Origin: Candidatus Wildermuthbacteria bacterium GWA2_46_15
GTDB taxonomy: Bacteria > Patescibacteriota > Minisyncoccia > Minisyncoccales > GWA2-46-15
DNA: 5,470 bases
Direction of reading: 5' to 3'
Assembly: GCA_001823105.1 (NCBI GenBank)
Contig: MHTO01000012.1
Location: 1 to 5,470 of the forward strand
Shown here: in pieces, positions 5,470 through 5,470 of the stretch
Position numbering within the stretch: position 1 is the first letter of the stretch
Layout of the letters: every line of letters starts with the position of its first letter
The notes under the pieces: generated by a model
What the model was told of the DNA's origin: nothing
Database searches by the model: none
What the model saw: only the letters and a program-made list of their open reading frames with translations
Position numbers and translations under genes: made by a program

Positions 5470-5470
5470 C

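Overview
The window reads as an accessory region of a bacterial chromosome or metagenomic contig. It holds a truncated nucleotide-sugar dehydratase gene, a cluster of palindromic repeats, a hicBA toxin-antitoxin pair in which both genes are damaged, and a Type I restriction-modification locus (hsdM ... hsdS) with two unfamiliar genes between the methyltransferase and specificity genes. All genes lie on the + strand. Several features would fit a Patescibacteria (CPR)-like or other environmental bacterium: short intergenic spaces, poor Shine-Dalgarno sites, and a CATTGCGAG...AAGCAATCTC repeat of a kind seen in many environmental genomes. No marker gene settles the taxonomy. Codon meaning looks standard, since TAG closes most of the genes and TGA closes the other two.

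Region 1 (1-749) is the 3' part of an extended short-chain dehydrogenase, probably a CDP-glucose or GDP-mannose 4,6-dehydratase-like enzyme of surface polysaccharide synthesis. It is GC-rich (67% in the 481-540 line by hand count). Its last ~23 codons are made from a palindromic repeat. Two further repeat elements follow directly (756-817).

Region 2 (858-1415) is a hicB-hicA antitoxin-toxin pair. hicB has an in-frame TAG at codon 16, where the family usually has Glu. hicA has a one-base frameshift that removes its last 19 residues. A hairpin with a short T run follows and resembles a terminator.

Region 3 (1430-5384) starts with a plausible promoter. Next come an intact HsdM adenine methyltransferase, an apparently frameshifted five-helix membrane protein, a lysine-rich protein of unknown function, and an intact two-TRD HsdS. 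The last three are joined by ATGA stop/start overlaps, so the two unknown genes look translationally coupled to hsdS. The unknown genes are much more AT-rich (27-28% GC in the 3961-4080 lines) than hsdM or the dehydratase. HsdM and HsdS together would form the M2S1 modification enzyme. No hsdR is present in the window.

Region 4 (5385-5470) is non-coding and holds two adjacent palindromes, a small hairpin and a larger nested inverted repeat. They could be a recombination site, the end of a mobile element, or a transcription-end structure. The window stops one base after the outer arm.

The most notable observations are the doubly broken toxin-antitoxin pair, the coupled membrane-protein/unknown-protein cassette inside the Type I locus, and the nested palindrome after hsdS.
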